Shown here: piece by piece, positions 5,720 to 7,966 of the stretch
Position numbering within the stretch: the stretch's first letter is position 1
How the letters are laid out: each line of letters starts with the position of its first letter
Assembly (NCBI GenBank): GCA_011049095.1
Contig: DSDE01000090.1
Span: 1 to 7,966 of the forward strand
DNA from: Fidelibacterota bacterium
GTDB taxonomy: Bacteria > Fidelibacterota > Fidelibacteria > Fidelibacterales > DSDE01
Direction of reading: 5' to 3'
DNA: 7,966 nucleotides
Program-made: the position numbers and the translations under genes
The notes under the pieces: generated by a model
The model's database searches: none
Seen by the model: the letters and a program-made list of their open reading frames with translations, nothing else
What the model was told of the DNA's origin: nothing

Positions 5720-7966
5720 ATTTAAAAATTTGAATAGTCTGACTGGAGAATGGGAGCTGGACCTGACGGTTTCGGAATTTACTTATGATGGGATATTTGC
5801 TATAATCGGTCGTACTGGCGCTGGTAAATCCACTATTCTGGATGCCATTTGTCTGGCTCTCTATGGCCGCACACCCCGACTCGGTAAAGTGACAAAAGGC
5901 AGCAACGAAATTATGTCCCGCCGTACCGGCGAATGTTTTGCCGAGCTGGAATTTGAAAGCAATGCGAAACCTTATCGCTGCAACTGGAGTCAGCGCCGTG
6001 CTTATGGCAAAGCAGAAGGTGAGCTGCAGGCGCCTCTCCACACCATCAGCGATATCGAAACAGAGAAAATTCTGGAGAACCGGCTCAGTGAAGTACCTAA
6101 TTACGTAGAAGCGCTGACGGGAATGGATTTTCATCGCTTTACCCGCTCAATGCTCCTGGCTCAGGGTGCTTTCGCTGTTTTTCTACAGGCAAGCGGCAGC
6201 GAACGTGCACCCATTTTGGAACAGATTACCGGCACAGAAATCTACGGTGTCATCTCCAGCGCCGTTTATGAGAGACATCAGCAGGAAGAATTAATGGCGC
6301 GGCAGCTTGAAAGCGAGCTGGCTATGATTGATATATTCACCGATGAGCAGATAAATCAAATACAGGAGCAAATCACTGAGCGGCAAAAGATAATTCTCTC
6401 CCTGAAAGAAAAAATCCAAAGCATTAGCATACAAAAACAGTGGCAGGAAAAAATCCGTGATCTGGAAAAAGAACTCGAGAATATAGCTTATGAGAAGATA
6501 AAACTGCAAAGCGAGACAGAAGCTTTTGCGCCGGAAATAGACCGTCTCAAGCTGGCTGAAAAAGCGGCGGAACTCGACCCTGCTTATGTCTCACTGCAGG
6601 CAAGCAGAAGAGCAAGCGGCCAGGAAAAAAAACAATTAAGCAGCTTGCAACCGCAGTTCGATGAAGCAAGAGCCGCCGCGCAGAAAGCTGCAGAAAAGAG
6701 GCAAAAAACCGAGCAAAAGCGCCTTGCCGCACAAGAAGCCATCAGAGTTGCGGCGCCCCTCATTCGCCAAGCGCGGGAAATGGACCTTTTACTCAGCGAG
6801 AAAGAAAAAAATATCTCTGAACGCCGAAATGACCTTAAAAAAGATGAAAAAAAATATACTTCACTGGAAAAGCAGCTTCAGCAGATAGAAATGCGACAAA
6901 TGGAGAATGAGAATAAAAAAGAGAAGCTTCGCGAATTTTTAATAGAGAAAAAAGCTGATGAGTGGCTTGTTTCCAATCTCTCGGCAATTTCAGAACAGTG
7001 CCGGCAATTGCAGAAATTGAGTTTTCAGCAGAGGGACTTAGAAATTAAAATCAGCGCAGAAGAAGGCAATCTGCAAGAGCTTGCCAATGCTCTGGCAAAA
7101 AAGCAAAAGCAAGAGACAGCGCACCGGAATATACATAATGAGACACAGGATAAGCTGCTGAAAATCCGTGAAACACTACTGGGAAAACTCGCCGGAAAAT
7201 TGCTGCAAGAATATGAAAGTGAGCTGCGCTCTCTGGAAAAAGAACGCAGCAGGCAAGAACTCATTGCCAGTTTTGATAATCATCGGGAAAAACTGGAGCC
7301 CGGTCAGCCTTGTCCATTATGCGGCTCTGAAAAGCATCCATGGGCTCAGGGGAATAAACCTGAAAGCACAGCAATTCAGCAGGAAATCGACATCCTCGAA
7401 AATTTTATTATGGAAAGTCATACGCTAGAGAAAGACTTAGAAATTCTGGAGATAAAAGAGCGGCAAGACCTGGAGAATTTTCTCAAATCAGAGCGGGAGC
7501 GTCAGGAAGCAGAAAATCAGTTTCTTCAAAAAAAAGCCTCCTTGGAAAACGAAAAAAAAGCGACAGAACAGCTTAAAGAGCAGATATATGAACTTGAAAG
7601 CACGCTGCAGAGTCGTCTGATGCCGTATCAGATCGGGATTATTCAGAACGAGCAGGCAGAGCTGCTCATACAGAAGCTGGAGCAGCGTCTTCAGCAGTAT
7701 CAGAGCCGGCAGCAGGAGCTGAGCTCGCTGGAAAATCAGCGCCGGGAGCTTTGTCTGGAAAATGAAAGTCTGAAAAAAAACTTAGATGAGCTGAATTCAA
7801 GGATTATAGAAAAAAAAGCTTATCTCCAGATTGCTGTTAGTGAAATTGAAGGAATCAAAGCACAGAGAAAACTGCTCTTTGAAAATAAAAATCCCGATAT
7901 CATAGAATCTCATTTGCACAAAGATGCAGAAAATGCAGAAAAAGAGCTGAAAGCTGCCCGCAAGGA
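5700..7966 (+). CDS. sbcC: SbcC, ATPase subunit of the SbcCD exonuclease (Rad50-like SMC family, 3' partial)
   Basis: Rad50-like ATPase subunit that clamps DNA and controls the SbcD nuclease. 755 complete codons are visible and the frame is still open at the right edge. The family is usually about 1000-1050 residues, so roughly 300 C-terminal residues, with the ABC signature and Walker B, are missing. Visible parts: N-terminal MRILKIRFKNLNSL; Walker A GRTGAGKST at 37-45 (5808-5834); the Q-loop block LLAQGAFAVFLQ with Gln155; a long Glu/Lys/Gln-rich coiled coil (about 190-530); the zinc hook CPLCGSEKHP with Cys538 and Cys541 (7311-7322); and the returning coiled coil to the edge. The ATG at 5700 lies inside sbcD in another frame and has only a weak GGA before an A-run, so translation probably depends on ribosomes finishing sbcD. 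The coding sequence is unusually rich in A8 runs. Confidence 0.97.
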   Translation, partial: MRILKIRFKNLNSLTGEWELDLTVSEFTYDGIFAIIGRTGAGKSTILDAICLALYGRTPRLGKVTKGSNEIMSRRTGECFAELEFESNAKPYRCNWSQRRAYGKAEGELQAPLHTISDIETEKILENRLSEVPNYVEALTGMDFHRFTRSMLLAQGAFAVFLQASGSERAPILEQITGTEIYGVISSAVYERHQQEELMARQLESELAMIDIFTDEQINQIQEQITERQKIILSLKEKIQSISIQKQWQEKIRDLEKELENIAYEKIKLQSETEAFAPEIDRLKLAEKAAELDPAYVSLQASRRASGQEKKQLSSLQPQFDEARAAAQKAAEKRQKTEQKRLAAQEAIRVAAPLIRQAREMDLLLSEKEKNISERRNDLKKDEKKYTSLEKQLQQIEMRQMENENKKEKLREFLIEKKADEWLVSNLSAISEQCRQLQKLSFQQRDLEIKISAEEGNLQELANALAKKQKQETAHRNIHNETQDKLLKIRETLLGKLAGKLLQEYESELRSLEKERSRQELIASFDNHREKLEPGQPCPLCGSEKHPWAQGNKPESTAIQQEIDILENFIMESHTLEKDLEILEIKERQDLENFLKSERERQEAENQFLQKKASLENEKKATEQLKEQIYELESTLQSRLMPYQIGIIQNEQAELLIQKLEQRLQQYQSRQQELSSLENQRRELCLENESLKKNLDELNSRIIEKKAYLQIAVSEIEGIKAQRKLLFENKNPDIIESHLHKDAENAEKELKAARK

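Noticed and set aside
5640..6134. A 164-codon open frame on the minus strand.
   Set aside because: It is antisense to the end of sbcD and the Walker A region of sbcC, both clearly coding on the plus strand, and has no recognisable features.
4445..7966. A phage or defence-island nuclease/ATPase pair rather than housekeeping sbcDC.
   Set aside because: Both proteins carry the full canonical SbcD and SbcC motifs, including the CPLCGS zinc hook. No phage, toxin or defence genes are adjacent.

Overview
The window is ordinary bacterial chromosome holding two well-known gene sets on the plus strand. The left half (1 to about 4210) is the 3' part of a Na+-translocating NADH:quinone oxidoreductase (Na+-NQR) operon: the end of nqrB, then complete nqrC, nqrD, nqrE and nqrF, closed by a clear intrinsic terminator. 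The right half (4445 to the end) is sbcD followed by the first part of sbcC, the two subunits of the SbcCD (Mre11-Rad50 type) DNA end-processing nuclease. sbcC runs off the right edge. I found no mobile element, CRISPR array, RNA gene or unrecognised coding gene.

The nqr genes are tightly packed: nqrB/C overlap by 11 bases, nqrC/D by 1 base (TGATG), nqrD/E are under 10 bases apart, and nqrE/F are 14 apart. Each internal gene has a strong AGGAGG-like ribosome binding site, and GTG (nqrC) and TTG (nqrF) start codons are used. The key cofactor residues are visible: the flavinylated threonines of NqrB and NqrC, the paired membrane cysteines of NqrD and NqrE, and the 2Fe-2S cysteines plus FAD and NAD(P)H motifs of NqrF. 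Together these subunits move electrons from NADH through FAD, iron-sulfur centres and covalent FMNs to quinone and pump Na+ out of the cell. nqrA and the 5' end of nqrB must lie to the left. No apbE or nqrM gene follows nqrF.

After the terminator comes an intergenic stretch of about 230 bases with no gene. It holds a perfect 14-base palindrome and a weak -10-like box just before sbcD. sbcC starts inside the end of sbcD (20-base overlap), so the two are co-transcribed and probably translationally coupled.

Organism: a bacterium with Na+-based respiration. As I recall the families, NqrF is closer to the Bacteroidetes-type NqrF (CAMC in the ferredoxin domain, the HWRLGCQVKVK stretch, NHPAEG after RAYSMA) than to the Vibrio type. 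The strong Shine-Dalgarno sequences and the GTG/TTG starts are unlike typical Bacteroidetes. A member of the wider FCB/PVC assemblage, or another lineage with that NqrF type, fits; I cannot place it further.
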